In this document: in pieces, positions 44,686-54,016 of the stretch
Numbering within the stretch: the first letter of the stretch is position 1
How the letters are laid out: the number at the start of each line of letters is the position of its first letter
Source: Peribacillus deserti
GTDB lineage: Bacteria > Bacillota > Bacilli > Bacillales > DSM-1321
Length of the DNA stretch: 64,000 nucleotides
Reading direction: 5' to 3'
Assembly (NCBI RefSeq): GCF_002863585.1
Contig: NZ_PGUY01000013.1
Location: 62,001-126,000, forward strand
The notes under the pieces: model-generated
The model's database searches: none
What the model was told of the DNA's origin: nothing
The model's input: only the letters and a program-made list of their open reading frames with translations
Made by a program: the position numbers and the translations under genes

Positions 44686-45891
44686 GTGAAGCACTTTGGA
44701 TATCTGGATAAAGAGGAAAGAAAGCAAATATTTGCGCATGAACCGGTGGAATTCACGAAGAATTCCGATAAAGAGCTGGTGTCCTATGCATTAGGAGCCA
44801 CTCTGTACATGCCTGGAACGCGATCGAGGATTTCTAATGATGTACTATCTGGTAAATTTTTGTCAGGCGGGCATGAGGGGCTGACATCCATGGTTATTTG
44901 TCTGGAGGATTCGATTTCAGATGGCGAGGTAGGAGATGCAGAGCTCAATCTGGTTCTGCAGCTGCAGGAAATAAAGCGTGCGGTCGACAGCGGGCTGTTC
45001 CGATTCCAGGATGTGCCGCTGCTTTTCATCAGGATACGAAGCGAGGAACAGCTGCATAAACTAGCGGAAAACCTGGGGACTGCTTTGGAACTAGTCAGTG
45101 GATTTGTTTTTCCAAAGTTTAACATCGAGAAAGGCGAGTCCTATTTACGCGCACTTACCGAAATCAATCAAGCCTATTCGCAGAGTCTGTATGCGATGCC
45201 TATCCTTGAGACACCTGAAGTGATTTATAAAGAAACAAGAATCTCAACGCTGGTTGAAATGAAAGAACTGCTTGACCGTTATAAAGATCTGATTTTAAAT
45301 GTAAGAATGGGTGCGACCGATTTCTCCGGTTTATTCGGTATCCGCAGAGACAGAGATACGACCATTTACAATATTGGTGTGATTTCTGACTGCATCACGG
45401 ACATCATCAATATTTTTGGTAGGGAAAATGAGTATGTGATTTCCGGCCCGGTATGGGAGTATTTCGGTAAACAGCGGATTATGAAGCCGCGGATCCGCCA
45501 GACTCCTTTCGAAGTGATCAATGACGGCATCAAACTGAGGGACGCCATGATCAGCCGGAATGACGATGCCCTTATCTATGAAATCGTATTGGACCGTTCC
45601 AACGGTATTATTGGTAAGACGATTATTCATCCTTCACATATTAAAGCCGTTAACTCTCTTCATGTAGTCAGTCTTGAGGAATATATGGATGCATCCGCAA
45701 TCATCGAAAGCGCCGGCAGCTTTAATGGTGTCATTAAAAGTGGGTTTTCCAATAAAATGAATGAAATTAAGCCTCATTATAATTGGGCAAAGAAAATCAT
45801 TCTTAAGTCAAAACTTTATGGAGTGTTTCATGAACAACAATCTTTCCTTGATCTCCTTACAGCCAGATCTGAAACAAAACTATTCATATAA
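44686..45891 (+). CDS. HpcH/CitE-like C-C bond lyase of the Ter biosynthetic module
   Basis: 401 residues from GTG 44686 (MKHFGYLDKEER); AGGAGG is nine bases before it but only three before the in-frame GTG at 44680. It matches the TIM-barrel C-C bond lyase family seen in Ter gene clusters: LYMPGTRSRISNDVL, SMVICLEDSISDGEVGDAE (metal-binding Glu/Asp), FVFPKFN, and NVRMGATDFSGLFGIRRDRD. Expected to split or form a C-C bond in making a small metabolite; the substrate is unknown. It overlaps the next gene by 62 bases. Confidence 0.85.
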   Translation: MKHFGYLDKEERKQIFAHEPVEFTKNSDKELVSYALGATLYMPGTRSRISNDVLSGKFLSGGHEGLTSMVICLEDSISDGEVGDAELNLVLQLQEIKRAVDSGLFRFQDVPLLFIRIRSEEQLHKLAENLGTALELVSGFVFPKFNIEKGESYLRALTEINQAYSQSLYAMPILETPEVIYKETRISTLVEMKELLDRYKDLILNVRMGATDFSGLFGIRRDRDTTIYNIGVISDCITDIINIFGRENEYVISGPVWEYFGKQRIMKPRIRQTPFEVINDGIKLRDAMISRNDDALIYEIVLDRSNGIIGKTIIHPSHIKAVNSLHVVSLEEYMDASAIIESAGSFNGVIKSGFSNKMNEIKPHYNWAKKIILKSKLYGVFHEQQSFLDLLTARSETKLFI

Positions 45892-47200
45892 CATATTAGA
45901 TAAAATAAAAGTCGATATAGATATTCTGGATAATCCTTATAACATCCCTTTGGACATGCTGTTCGGCATGGCTGCCAGAATGAATAAAAAGCGTTCTTTT
46001 TTATTTGTAAGCAAGGTTCTTGGCAAGCATTTGCCTGTTGATCCAGCAGTCTCTCTTTTGATAGGCGCAGCTCTTGCAGCCCGTTATGCGGAGAAAGTAT
46101 ATGGGATGGCCCATCCTTATATGGGGGAGCTCATCAGCGGCATTACCGGCGAACTTGATCCTAATATCAGGCTCTTAGACTATCATATTGAGCTTCCGGA
46201 ACCGACGCTGTTCATTGGCTTTGCGGAAACGGCGACAGCTCTTGGACATTCTGTATTTGAAGTGTGTGATAATGCAGCTTTCTTCCATACTACTCGAGAA
46301 CAGATCGACGGTCTTCCGTCTGTTATCAATTTTGAAGAAGAGCATTCGCATGCGACATCTCACCGAAGCTATGTAGACCCGGCGCTTATAGACAATGATC
46401 ATCCCATTGTCCTCGTTGACGATGAAGTGACAACAGGGAAAACAGCAATCAATATTATTGAGAGCATCCAGGCTAGATTCCCAAGGCGCACGTACACCAT
46501 TGTGTCGATTCTGGACTGGCGTACGGAAGAAAATAGGGAGGCATTCCGTGAGCTGGAAAGAAGGCTGGGAATTACCATCCATGAGATTTCACTAGTTTAC
46601 GGAACGATTCAAACCGAAGGCAGTTCCATAGAAGGAGAACAGGAAGCATCTTTGTTCCCGCAATTGGAATCTACCGTTGAAACCATTGATTTATCGGAAC
46701 AGCATATCCCGCTGTCTTCTTATTATTCAGTTACAGATCAGAATACCCCTTATCTGCAGAACTCTGGGAGATTCGGTATATATGATTACGATAAACTCGA
46801 TATCTATCATTGGATGGATCCGCTGGCATCCCATCTGAAGAGCCAGCGAAAAGGGGAAAGAACGCTGTGCCTGGGGACCGGGGAATTTATGTATCTTCCA
46901 ATGAAGATTGCCTCGCAAATGGGAGAAGGAGTCAGCTATCAATCTACAACCAGGAGCCCGATCCATCCAGCGGACCGCCTAGGATATGCCATTACGCATG
47001 CTTTTTCTTACATCAGCCCCGAAACCGAAGAAGTAATGAATTATTTTTATAATATTGAGCCGGGCATGTATGATGAGGTATTCGTATTCCTAGAAAGAGA
47101 AATGCCAGAGAAAAAACTAGAGCCCCTTCTTTCGCAGCTGAAAAAAGTGGTTCCTTCGATTCGTCTAGTGCCATTAAGTGCTGCTGAAAAGGAGGGATAA
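45830..47200 (+). CDS. Orotate-PRTase-like protein with C-terminal TRSP domain
   Basis: 456 residues. ATG 45830 (MNNNLSLISLQPDL) has GGAGTG before it; earlier in-frame ATGs lie deeper in the upstream gene. The PRPP-binding loop IVLVDDEVTTGKTAIN (about 205-220) marks a type I phosphoribosyltransferase. The C-terminal 130 residues (GRFGIYDYDKLDIYHWMD, LCLGTGEFMYLPMKIA, TRSPIHPADRLGYA) match the TRSP domain, named for this TRSP-type motif. Together with StiP and the lyase it forms the proposed nucleoside-like metabolite pathway of Ter systems. Confidence 0.85.
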   Translation: MNNNLSLISLQPDLKQNYSYNILDKIKVDIDILDNPYNIPLDMLFGMAARMNKKRSFLFVSKVLGKHLPVDPAVSLLIGAALAARYAEKVYGMAHPYMGELISGITGELDPNIRLLDYHIELPEPTLFIGFAETATALGHSVFEVCDNAAFFHTTREQIDGLPSVINFEEEHSHATSHRSYVDPALIDNDHPIVLVDDEVTTGKTAINIIESIQARFPRRTYTIVSILDWRTEENREAFRELERRLGITIHEISLVYGTIQTEGSSIEGEQEASLFPQLESTVETIDLSEQHIPLSSYYSVTDQNTPYLQNSGRFGIYDYDKLDIYHWMDPLASHLKSQRKGERTLCLGTGEFMYLPMKIASQMGEGVSYQSTTRSPIHPADRLGYAITHAFSYISPETEEVMNYFYNIEPGMYDEVFVFLEREMPEKKLEPLLSQLKKVVPSIRLVPLSAAEKEG

Positions 47201-47201
47201 T

Positions 47202-48299
47202 ATGAAGAGTGCTGATGAAGAATTCGGCAGCTATTCAAGAGATGATGTTGTTTTTTTGCTGAAGGATATCAGTGATGCCGATCTGGAGAGTAAGACAGAA
47301 GAGCGGGAGAAGTCCATGCAGACCGGGGGGCATTATTCAGAATCTCTTCCTATAGAATTTCAGCCAACGCAAGAGTATCTTGATTTATTTCACCAGTCTC
47401 TCGATGAGCATCAGTGGAAAATGGCCGCAGCCATCCGGACGGTTGCTGATAAGATCTATAGAAGCAAGGGCAGTCAGCTTGTTTTGGTCTCACTCGCCCG
47501 TGCAGGCACTCCGGTCGGGATTCTAATCAAGCGATATCTATCCTTTGCCTATCAAATTTCAGTTCCGCATTACAGCGTTTCTATTATTAGGGGACGTGGG
47601 CTGGATCTGAATGCCCTCTCCTATATTGTAAAAAAGCATGGCAGCGAGGCTGTGCAGTTTATGGACGGCTGGACGGGAAAAGGAGCTATAACGAAAGAGC
47701 TGATCAAATCCGTTTCTGCATTCAATCGAGAGCAAGGGGAGAATGTCAGTGATCGCCTTGCAGTTCTTGCCGACCCGGGGGAATGTGCGGATATATATGG
47801 TACCAGGGAGGATTTTCTGATTCCAAGCGCCTGTTTAAACTCTACGGTTTCCGGACTTGTATCCAGGACCGTGCTCAACCGGCAGTATATTGGTCCTAAT
47901 GACTTTCACGGTGCTAAGTACTATAGGGAGCTGGAACAAGCGGATTTATCCAACTTTTTTATTGATAGGATTTCCAGGCTATTTCCTGAACTTTCGGAAG
48001 AGGCCCCTGGTGCGAAAGAAGATGGGGGCAAAACTTGGCAGGGTCTCAAGGATATTGAATCGATCCAAAAAGAATTCGGTATTGAAAATATCAATCTTAT
48101 CAAACCGGGTGTAGGGGAAACGACGCGGGTCCTCTTAAGAAGAGTTCCGTGGAGGATATTGGTCAAAGACCCCTCGATGCCAGAGCTGAAACACATTCTG
48201 TATCTGGCAGGAGAGCGGAATGTGGAAGTGAACGTTTTCCCGGATATGTCGTACTCATGCATCGGTTTAATCAAACCCATCAATGGAGGAGAATCATGA
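47202..48299 (+). CDS. StiP-family protein with C-terminal PELOTA-like domain
   Basis: 365 residues from ATG 47202, one base after the preceding stop, with AAGGAGG before it. The body (DDVVFLLKDISDADLESK, LVLVSLARAGTPVGILIKRY, HYSVSIIRGRGLD, FLIPSACLNSTVSGLVSRT) belongs to the family Pfam calls StiP, earlier PRTase_1/DUF2983; it is annotated variously as cysteine protease or PRTase-like. The C-terminal 75 residues (TTRVLLRRVPWRILVKD, LAGERNVEVNVFPD) look like the PELOTA/L7Ae RNA-binding fold found in these clusters. It is coupled to the next gene by ATGA. Confidence 0.82.
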   Translation: MKSADEEFGSYSRDDVVFLLKDISDADLESKTEEREKSMQTGGHYSESLPIEFQPTQEYLDLFHQSLDEHQWKMAAAIRTVADKIYRSKGSQLVLVSLARAGTPVGILIKRYLSFAYQISVPHYSVSIIRGRGLDLNALSYIVKKHGSEAVQFMDGWTGKGAITKELIKSVSAFNREQGENVSDRLAVLADPGECADIYGTREDFLIPSACLNSTVSGLVSRTVLNRQYIGPNDFHGAKYYRELEQADLSNFFIDRISRLFPELSEEAPGAKEDGGKTWQGLKDIESIQKEFGIENINLIKPGVGETTRVLLRRVPWRILVKDPSMPELKHILYLAGERNVEVNVFPDMSYSCIGLIKPINGGES

Positions 48300-49105
48300 T
48301 TTTTGCAACCGACCTGGACCGCACGCTGATCTATTCAAAGCGTGCCTGCGGGATAGAGTTAAGTGACCCGGGGATTTCAGTGGTGGAAGAAACGCCTGAG
48401 CGGCAGATTTCCTATATGACGAAAGCCGCCATTGAACTGCTTCGAAAAGTTAATCAAACGTTTGATTTAATTCCGGTCAGTACAAGGACGGTTGATTTAT
48501 ATAACCGCATAGGGCTGTTTCGAGATGAAATTATCCCTAAATATGCTGTGGTCAGCAATGGCGGGACCGTACTGATTGACGGCAAGCCAGATCTGGAATG
48601 GACGGATTTTTTAACCAGCAGACTCGCCCTTGAATCAGCACCTCATCATGATATTTTAAAAAAGTTTGAAGACATCCACCAGGGTGATTGGGTGCTAGGC
48701 TCTAAGGTATGCGATGATCTGTTCTGCTTTGCCAGCATCTTGGATGAAAAAGTGCCAATTGACGAGCTGCAGGTATTTGGGGAATGGCTTCAACAGCACG
48801 GATGGAGCTTGTCCTTGCAGGAGAAAAAATTGTACATGCTTCCGAATCCGCTCAATAAATGGGCGGCAGTCGAGTATCTTAAGAAAAAGCTCTCAGCCGA
48901 AACGGTGATTACAGCTGGAGATTCTCTGCTTGATGTATGTATGCTTGAGGTAGCTGATTATGCGTTCACGCCCCGGCACGGGGAAATATTCGTGAAAAAA
49001 ATGAAGCTGCCAGAGAGAGTCAGGGTGACTTCAAAGTCCGGAATTTTCGCAGGTGAAGAAATACTAGAAACCATTCTTGAAATTGCAGCACGAAAAGCCG
49101 TGTGA
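48296..49105 (+). CDS. HAD-superfamily phosphatase of the Ter module
   Basis: 269 residues from ATG 48296, overlapping the previous stop by four bases (ATGA) and preceded by GGAGGAG. HAD motif I is FATDLDRTLIY, motif II VSTRTVDLY (Thr/Ser), and motif III/IV Lys in NKWAAVEYLKKKL with ITAGDSLLDVCMLEVAD. It resembles sucrose-6-phosphate phosphatase/Cof-type enzymes and probably removes phosphate from the metabolite made by the upstream proteins. Substrate unknown. Confidence 0.87.
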   Translation: MIFATDLDRTLIYSKRACGIELSDPGISVVEETPERQISYMTKAAIELLRKVNQTFDLIPVSTRTVDLYNRIGLFRDEIIPKYAVVSNGGTVLIDGKPDLEWTDFLTSRLALESAPHHDILKKFEDIHQGDWVLGSKVCDDLFCFASILDEKVPIDELQVFGEWLQQHGWSLSLQEKKLYMLPNPLNKWAAVEYLKKKLSAETVITAGDSLLDVCMLEVADYAFTPRHGEIFVKKMKLPERVRVTSKSGIFAGEEILETILEIAARKAV

Positions 49106-49167
49106 ACATAGACCCAACTGGTGTAAAATAAGGATAGAATGATTTTTACAGAAAGAAGCTGAAACAA

Positions 49168-50778
49168 ATGTCTAACTTTCTTTCTTCTCAATTCATTGAT
49201 ATTAAACAAGAGAACTGGGTAAGCATCCTAAAGACCCCTGTCAAATCGAGGGCTTCCTCTTCTGCGGGGGAGCAGCCTGCATACAGCCAGGCTGCAGGCG
49301 TTTTTCTTGGGATGCATCCAGACAAAGATGATTATCTTGAGTTTTTATATGAGCTTGCCCATGATCCTTCTATACACATATATATGTTAAGCGAACACCT
49401 CAATAAGCAGATTGAGACGGCCCGCTTTCAGGCGATCCAGAGAATTTTGCTCATCCTTCAAAATGAAAAGCTTTCTATGAACCGGTTCATTGCGTTTATG
49501 GAAGGAGAAAGACTCATACCTCATTTCCAGAATCCTGAATACACCAAGAAAATACGCGAGGCGTTAAAGGTCGTCTTTGAAAAGTTCAGCAGCAGCCATA
49601 AAAACGGGCTGCAGGACGTTGATTTCCGCCGTGTGGCCGTTGACATGGTCAAGTGGATGTGGAATCACGCTTATGAATGGATGGATTCAGAGGATTATCT
49701 GGCTTCTGCCCCCAAAATCCTCTGGTATGGAGAGGCGTCAAAAAGCGAAGCGTATTTTCTCTATTTTCTAATTACTCTAGGCTTCGATGTGCTGATTTTT
49801 CACCCAGCAGGTAAAAATGATCTGCTGGCGGCAGACACCGAGGAGGCTGTTCCAGTGCTGGAATTCGGGCCGGCGGCCGAAGTGCTCGAACCTTTTCCTA
49901 AGACAAAACCCATCAGGAGAACGACACTTGCGTTTAGAGCATCGAAAGAAATTGAACGGGTCCTGCACACCGACGATTCGATGCTGTATAAGCCATGGCA
50001 GTTTAGATCCTATACGCCAGCGGCCCTGACCCTGAAAACCACGTACGATGAATTGTTCTTAATCATAAAGGAACGGGCGTTTATCCGGCCGAATTTTGAA
50101 GTGAGAGATGAAACCGTATGGATTCCCAATATTTTTGCAAAGGTTTCCGGAATATCTAAGAACCGGCGCGAATATTGGGACCGGGTACAGGGTCTTTCGG
50201 AATCAGAGCTGTCCCTGACAATCCGGTCCTATCCGTTCTCGCGTGAAGTCAGGGCCAATAATCTGTTTCATTACCAAAATTCGCTAGGCAGTGATGGTAC
50301 TCTGGATCCTGAGAAAATGCTCCAGGGCAATTGGTGGAGATACAAGCAGCTGCCGACAGGCCTTCAGCTTGGAATTGCCCATGCGATATCCCGTTACTGT
50401 GACAGCCCTAGGCTCAAGCCGCTGCCGCATGAGGACAGGGGCGCGCTGCAGATGTATCTGTTTAATCAGGCGATGGATATCCCGCTGGATGCGGTAAGGC
50501 TTCTGCAGAAGTTTGACTATGCTCAGGAAGTCCCGAGGATTGTGTTATTCAAATCAGAGCAGAGCGGCTCGATATTCAGCCGTTCAGATGCGGCGCTGCT
50601 TCTGCTCCTGAATGAATTGGGTGTGGATGTCGTCATCCTGAACCCGACAGGCCAGAATGATATTGAGATGTTTGTGGATGAAGAATATTATGATGTTCAT
50701 TGGCTGGAAGAGGTCAGCTTCGAACAGGACTTTAGGGAGCCGTCACTATTTAAGAAAATTTTTAAAAAAATCTTCTAA
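49168..50778 (+). CDS. yceG: YceG-family Ter-associated protein
   Basis: 536 residues, about the size of B. subtilis YceG. The protein shows an internal duplication: PKILWYGEASKSEAYFLYFLITLGFDVLIFHPAGKND in the first half and PRIVLFKSEQSGSIFSRSDAALLLLLNELGVDVVILNPTGQND in the second (compare GFDVLIFHPAGKND with GVDVVILNPTGQND). It is predicted cytoplasmic, function unknown. Sixty-two bases after the HAD gene and 15 before telA. Confidence 0.88.
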   Translation: MSNFLSSQFIDIKQENWVSILKTPVKSRASSSAGEQPAYSQAAGVFLGMHPDKDDYLEFLYELAHDPSIHIYMLSEHLNKQIETARFQAIQRILLILQNEKLSMNRFIAFMEGERLIPHFQNPEYTKKIREALKVVFEKFSSSHKNGLQDVDFRRVAVDMVKWMWNHAYEWMDSEDYLASAPKILWYGEASKSEAYFLYFLITLGFDVLIFHPAGKNDLLAADTEEAVPVLEFGPAAEVLEPFPKTKPIRRTTLAFRASKEIERVLHTDDSMLYKPWQFRSYTPAALTLKTTYDELFLIIKERAFIRPNFEVRDETVWIPNIFAKVSGISKNRREYWDRVQGLSESELSLTIRSYPFSREVRANNLFHYQNSLGSDGTLDPEKMLQGNWWRYKQLPTGLQLGIAHAISRYCDSPRLKPLPHEDRGALQMYLFNQAMDIPLDAVRLLQKFDYAQEVPRIVLFKSEQSGSIFSRSDAALLLLLNELGVDVVILNPTGQNDIEMFVDEEYYDVHWLEEVSFEQDFREPSLFKKIFKKIF

Positions 50779-50793
50779 AAAGGGGAAATAAAG

Positions 50794-51891
50794 ATGACCA
50801 ATACAAACTCTCTTCAAACGGTTAATCTTGATAAAATGGAGGAAACCTTGGAGCAGCAGCCATCGGAACTTAAGCTGCAGCTTAGGAACAGTCCGGAAGT
50901 AACCCAGCTTGCGCGTGCGATTGACCACAAAAACCAGATTGCCCTTTTAGAATTCGGCAAGGAGCCTGCCAATGAAATCTCCAATTTTTCCGGCAGGATT
51001 CTTAACACCATAAAATCCAGCAGCATGGAAGAATCCAGCGCACTTCTGAAGCATCTTGGAAAGATTATGGACAAGTTCGATGCTAAAGACTTTGCGAAGG
51101 AAAAGGGCGGCTTATTCTCCAAGATGTTCAACAAAGGCCAAAAGATGATGGACAAGATCATGTCCAAATATCAGACGATGGGCTCTGAAATTGATAAAGT
51201 TTATGCAGAAATCGTAAAATATGAAAACGAAATGAAAAAGTCAACAACCACTCTTGAGCAGTTGTACGAGCAAAACTATCGATTTTTTATGGAGCTTGAA
51301 AAGTACATTGTAGCCGGGGAAATGAAGTCTGAGGAATTAAAGCAGCAGCTTCCTGAATTAGAAGCGCGTGCAGCAACTGGAAATCAGCTGGCTATGATGG
51401 AATTGGACAGCCTCCGTAATGCAGTGGAACTGATTGACCAGCGTGTATATGATCTCGAGATGGCGAAGCAGGTTGCCTATCAATCTGCACCGCAAATTAG
51501 GATGCTGCAGAGAGGGAACACCAAGCTGATCGGAAAAATCAACTCAGCCTTCGTTACAACGATTCCAATTTTCAAGTCAGGGTTAATCAACGCGATCGCG
51601 GCAAAGAGACAGAATCTTGTGGCTCAGTCCATGAGGGAGCTTGACCGCCGAACCAACGAAATGCTCTTGAAAAATGCGCAGAATATTTCCAAGCAGAGCG
51701 TCGACATCGCACGCTTAGCCGGGCAGCCAAGCATCAAGGCCGAAACCCTTGAAGAAACCTGGCAGATCATCATCCAAGGCATGCAGGAAACCAAAGCCAT
51801 CGAAGACGAAAACGTCCGCCTGCGCGAAGAAGGCAAAAAACGCCTTGAGTCTCTGCAGGAAAACTTCAAGAACCGCCAGATCACGGGCTGA
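50794..51891 (+). CDS. yceH: TelA/KlaA-family toxic anion resistance protein (YceH)
   Basis: 365 residues after AAGGGGAAA. Entirely helical with long coiled coils. Family motifs seen are LQLRNSPEVTQLARAIDH at the start, ISNFSGRILNTIKSSSMEES, and the conserved QSAPQIRMLQRGNTKLIGKI followed by TTIPIFKSGLINAIAAKRQ. Associated with tellurite, telluromethyl and lantibiotic tolerance; the mechanism is unknown. Last gene of the operon; a palindromic repeat begins at its stop and no normal terminator follows. Confidence 0.92.
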   Translation: MTNTNSLQTVNLDKMEETLEQQPSELKLQLRNSPEVTQLARAIDHKNQIALLEFGKEPANEISNFSGRILNTIKSSSMEESSALLKHLGKIMDKFDAKDFAKEKGGLFSKMFNKGQKMMDKIMSKYQTMGSEIDKVYAEIVKYENEMKKSTTTLEQLYEQNYRFFMELEKYIVAGEMKSEELKQQLPELEARAATGNQLAMMELDSLRNAVELIDQRVYDLEMAKQVAYQSAPQIRMLQRGNTKLIGKINSAFVTTIPIFKSGLINAIAAKRQNLVAQSMRELDRRTNEMLLKNAQNISKQSVDIARLAGQPSIKAETLEETWQIIIQGMQETKAIEDENVRLREEGKKRLESLQENFKNRQITG

Positions 51892-51915
51892 TGGGGACAG
51901 TCCCCCATTTCCCGG
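51888..51915. repeat. GGGGACAGTCCCC palindromic repeat at the yceH stop
   Basis: CGGGCTGAT then GGGGACAGTCCCC and CATTTCCCGG; the stop codon TGA lies in its left arm. It may end the operon transcript as a hairpin without a T-run. Confidence 0.8.
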
Positions 51916-52052
51916 AGGTGGAACCCTTGTGGGGCAAGGGTTCTGCACTAGCTTTAATTATTTCCCTGAATCTGCGAACAAGCTGGGCATATTGCCTGGC
52001 TTTTCTTGTATAGGGGTGTGAATCAAGCTGGAGGCGCCGTGAGCGCAATATG

Positions 52053-52170
52053 AATCCTGCAAATAAGTAAATAATCCTGCATAAATTTCAATAATCCTGC
52101 AAAAGACACAAAAATCCTGCAAATGTTTCAGAAATCCTGCAAATAGGCTCCATAATCCTGCATAAGCATC
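52053..52170. repeat. Tandem array, 20-bp period, core AATCCTGC
   Basis: Six copies of AATCCTGC(A/AT)AA at 52053, 52073, 52093, 52113, 52133 and 52154 (spacing 20, 20, 20, 20, 21), with 10 or so variable bases between. The preceding 90 bases hold nothing I recognise. Confidence 0.88.
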
Positions 52171-52244
52171 CAACAGCATGCTCAAGTAGCAGGTTTAAAG
52201 ATTCCAACCAATAATTGTTCTGTCCAATATCTCGGGAATTAATA

Positions 52245-52264
52245 GGGAAATAGGGACAGTCCCC
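52245..52264. repeat. GGGACAGTCCC palindromic repeat before minJ
   Basis: GGGAAATAGGGACAGTCCCC, the same family; only one arm is extended by GGGAAAT. Confidence 0.75.
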
Positions 52265-52320
52265 ATAATTTTTGATAAGATAGAGTTATCTATTTTTGTC
52301 GTGAGGAGGATGGTAGAAGG

Positions 52321-53508
52321 ATGTCGCAGGTTTGGATTAGTGAGTTCTTGGGAGGGGCTGGGAAGGTCCTTCTTCATCCTTTGTTTTATTTGTCATTTAT
52401 TTTATGTTTAGTGATCGGGAATACACGGATTAAGCGGGAGCGGCAGGATTTTCATACACGAGTTGAAGATCTTTTTTTAGAATTAAGATTTCTGCTTCCA
52501 GCTGGAATCGTCATGGGACTAATTTTATCTTTAGTGACTGTCATTTCCGGGCTGGTTGTGCCTATGGCTGCCATCCTGTTAATCGCGGTACTGTCGCTAG
52601 TGGCGGCTGCAACACTGAAAGTCAGGTTTCTATCACCAGCTTATACAGTTGGGATTACGTTCTTTCTCTTGATGCTGCTATCTAGAGAAACACTAATTCT
52701 TCCTATTTTCAAACAGGCTTTTAATAGCATAGATCGTTCAATATATCCTTCAGTCGCTATACTAATAGGTGTATTGATTACCATCGAAGGCCTGTTAATC
52801 CAGCGAAATGGCCACAAGGCGACTTCGCCAAAGCTCATTCCATCCAAGCGGGGTTCAACGGTCGGTGCGCATGAATCGAAAAGGCTTTGGATGGTACCTC
52901 TATTTCTTTTCGTTCCGGGCGGAGTACTTGAGGTCCAATTTGACTGGTGGCCGGTGTTTCATCTAGGGGAATCCACATTCACTCCTATTCTGGTACCTTT
53001 TCTGATTGGGTTTACCCAGCAGATTCAGGGAATGCTTCCTAAAGATGCGGTTCGTTTAAATGGAAGACGTGTCACCGGACTTGGCGTGATAGTCACCCTT
53101 CTTGCAATTGCCGGTTATTGGTTTGACCTTGCTGCGATTGCAGCAGCCGGAGCTGCCATCCTTGGCAGGGAGATTCTTTATATCTATCAAAATGTGTCAG
53201 AAAAAAAGAAGCCATTCTACTTTTCCAGACGTTCGAACGGATTATTGATCCTGGGTATCATTCCAAAATCACCAGCTGATAAAATGGGTTTGTCCGCTGG
53301 TGAAATGATCACAAAAGTGAACGGCGTCAAAATTGAGAACGAGCAGCAGCTATACGAAGCCTTACAGCGCAACGGAGCACATTGTAAACTGGAAGTGCTC
53401 GATAATAACGCACAAATCCGCTTTGTGCAGAGGGCCCTATACGAGGGTGAGCATCATGAGCTTGGAGTCCTGGTCGTTCAGGAACAAAGGAAGCGGCAGG
53501 CGGTATAA
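52321..53508 (+). CDS. minJ: Division-site topology protein MinJ
   Basis: 395 residues (B. subtilis MinJ 397) after GTGAGGAGG. Multiple membrane segments occupy about 20-285 (LFYLSFILCLVIGN, AGIVMGLILSLVTVISGLVV, AILLIAVLSLVAAA, WMVPLFLFVPGGVLEV, LGVIVTLLAIAGYW, AAIAAAGAAILG). A C-terminal PDZ domain (about 300-370) has GLLILGIIPKSPADKMGLSAGE and ITKVNGVKIENEQQLYEAL. MinJ links DivIVA to MinD at septa and poles. Its usual neighbours swrA and ctpB are displaced by the 13-kb block. Confidence 0.95.
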   Translation: MSQVWISEFLGGAGKVLLHPLFYLSFILCLVIGNTRIKRERQDFHTRVEDLFLELRFLLPAGIVMGLILSLVTVISGLVVPMAAILLIAVLSLVAAATLKVRFLSPAYTVGITFFLLMLLSRETLILPIFKQAFNSIDRSIYPSVAILIGVLITIEGLLIQRNGHKATSPKLIPSKRGSTVGAHESKRLWMVPLFLFVPGGVLEVQFDWWPVFHLGESTFTPILVPFLIGFTQQIQGMLPKDAVRLNGRRVTGLGVIVTLLAIAGYWFDLAAIAAAGAAILGREILYIYQNVSEKKKPFYFSRRSNGLLILGIIPKSPADKMGLSAGEMITKVNGVKIENEQQLYEALQRNGAHCKLEVLDNNAQIRFVQRALYEGEHHELGVLVVQEQRKRQAV

Positions 53509-53554
53509 ATTTTTAATGAATACGGAGTTCCTTTTAAAGGTCACGCTTAAGAAC

Positions 53555-53588
53555 AAAGGGAGATGGGGGTAGACCATCTTCCTTTTTT
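53555..53588 (+). terminator. Intrinsic terminator after minJ
   Basis: AAAGGGAGATGG, loop, CCATCTTCCTTTTTT. Confidence 0.85.
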
Positions 53589-53638
53589 AAATTTAAGAGC
53601 AATTCCTGTATTAAAAGAATTTGAGGTTTGAACAAAAA

Positions 53639-53878
53639 AAGCGCCTCCTGTATGCTGGGTTTTGAATGACCGACATTCATTCCCTAAAGAGGAGGACGCT
53701 TCACATGAAGTATAAGCAAAAAGACCAAAAGAATCAACGTATTCAACAAATTACTGGACAGACTTTGATCATAGGGGCGGATATTGCCAAGAAAATTATA
53801 AAGCTAAAGCTTTTACTAAATGGTGATATAAATATGTCGGAGAACGGGATCAACTCATCTCCCTTACCATTTCCTTGA
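53639..53878 (+). pseudogene. IS110-family element, left-end remnant with transposase N-terminus
   Basis: A 60-base leader has nested hairpins: AGCGCCTCCT (53640-53649) with AGGAGGACGCT (53690-53700), and inside it GAATG-ACCGA-CATTC. AGGAGGA is followed by ATG 53705, reading MKYKQKDQKNQRIQQITGQT then IIGADIAKK, the start of the DEDD transposase of IS110-type elements (first Asp in GADIAK). Similarity ends there; the frame runs through unrelated sequence to TGA 53878. The catalytic DEDD remainder and the right end are missing, so it is inert. Confidence 0.78.
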
Positions 53879-54016
53879 ACTTTTTTTATGCTGTGCTATT
53901 ATTTCATCCCTTCTCTTTTCAAGTTTTGCTTTTTTATCCATAAATATGATCGGTCTTATCACAGTTCTTATATAGATACCCCAATTCAAACACCTCTCAT
54001 TAATATGTATGTATAT

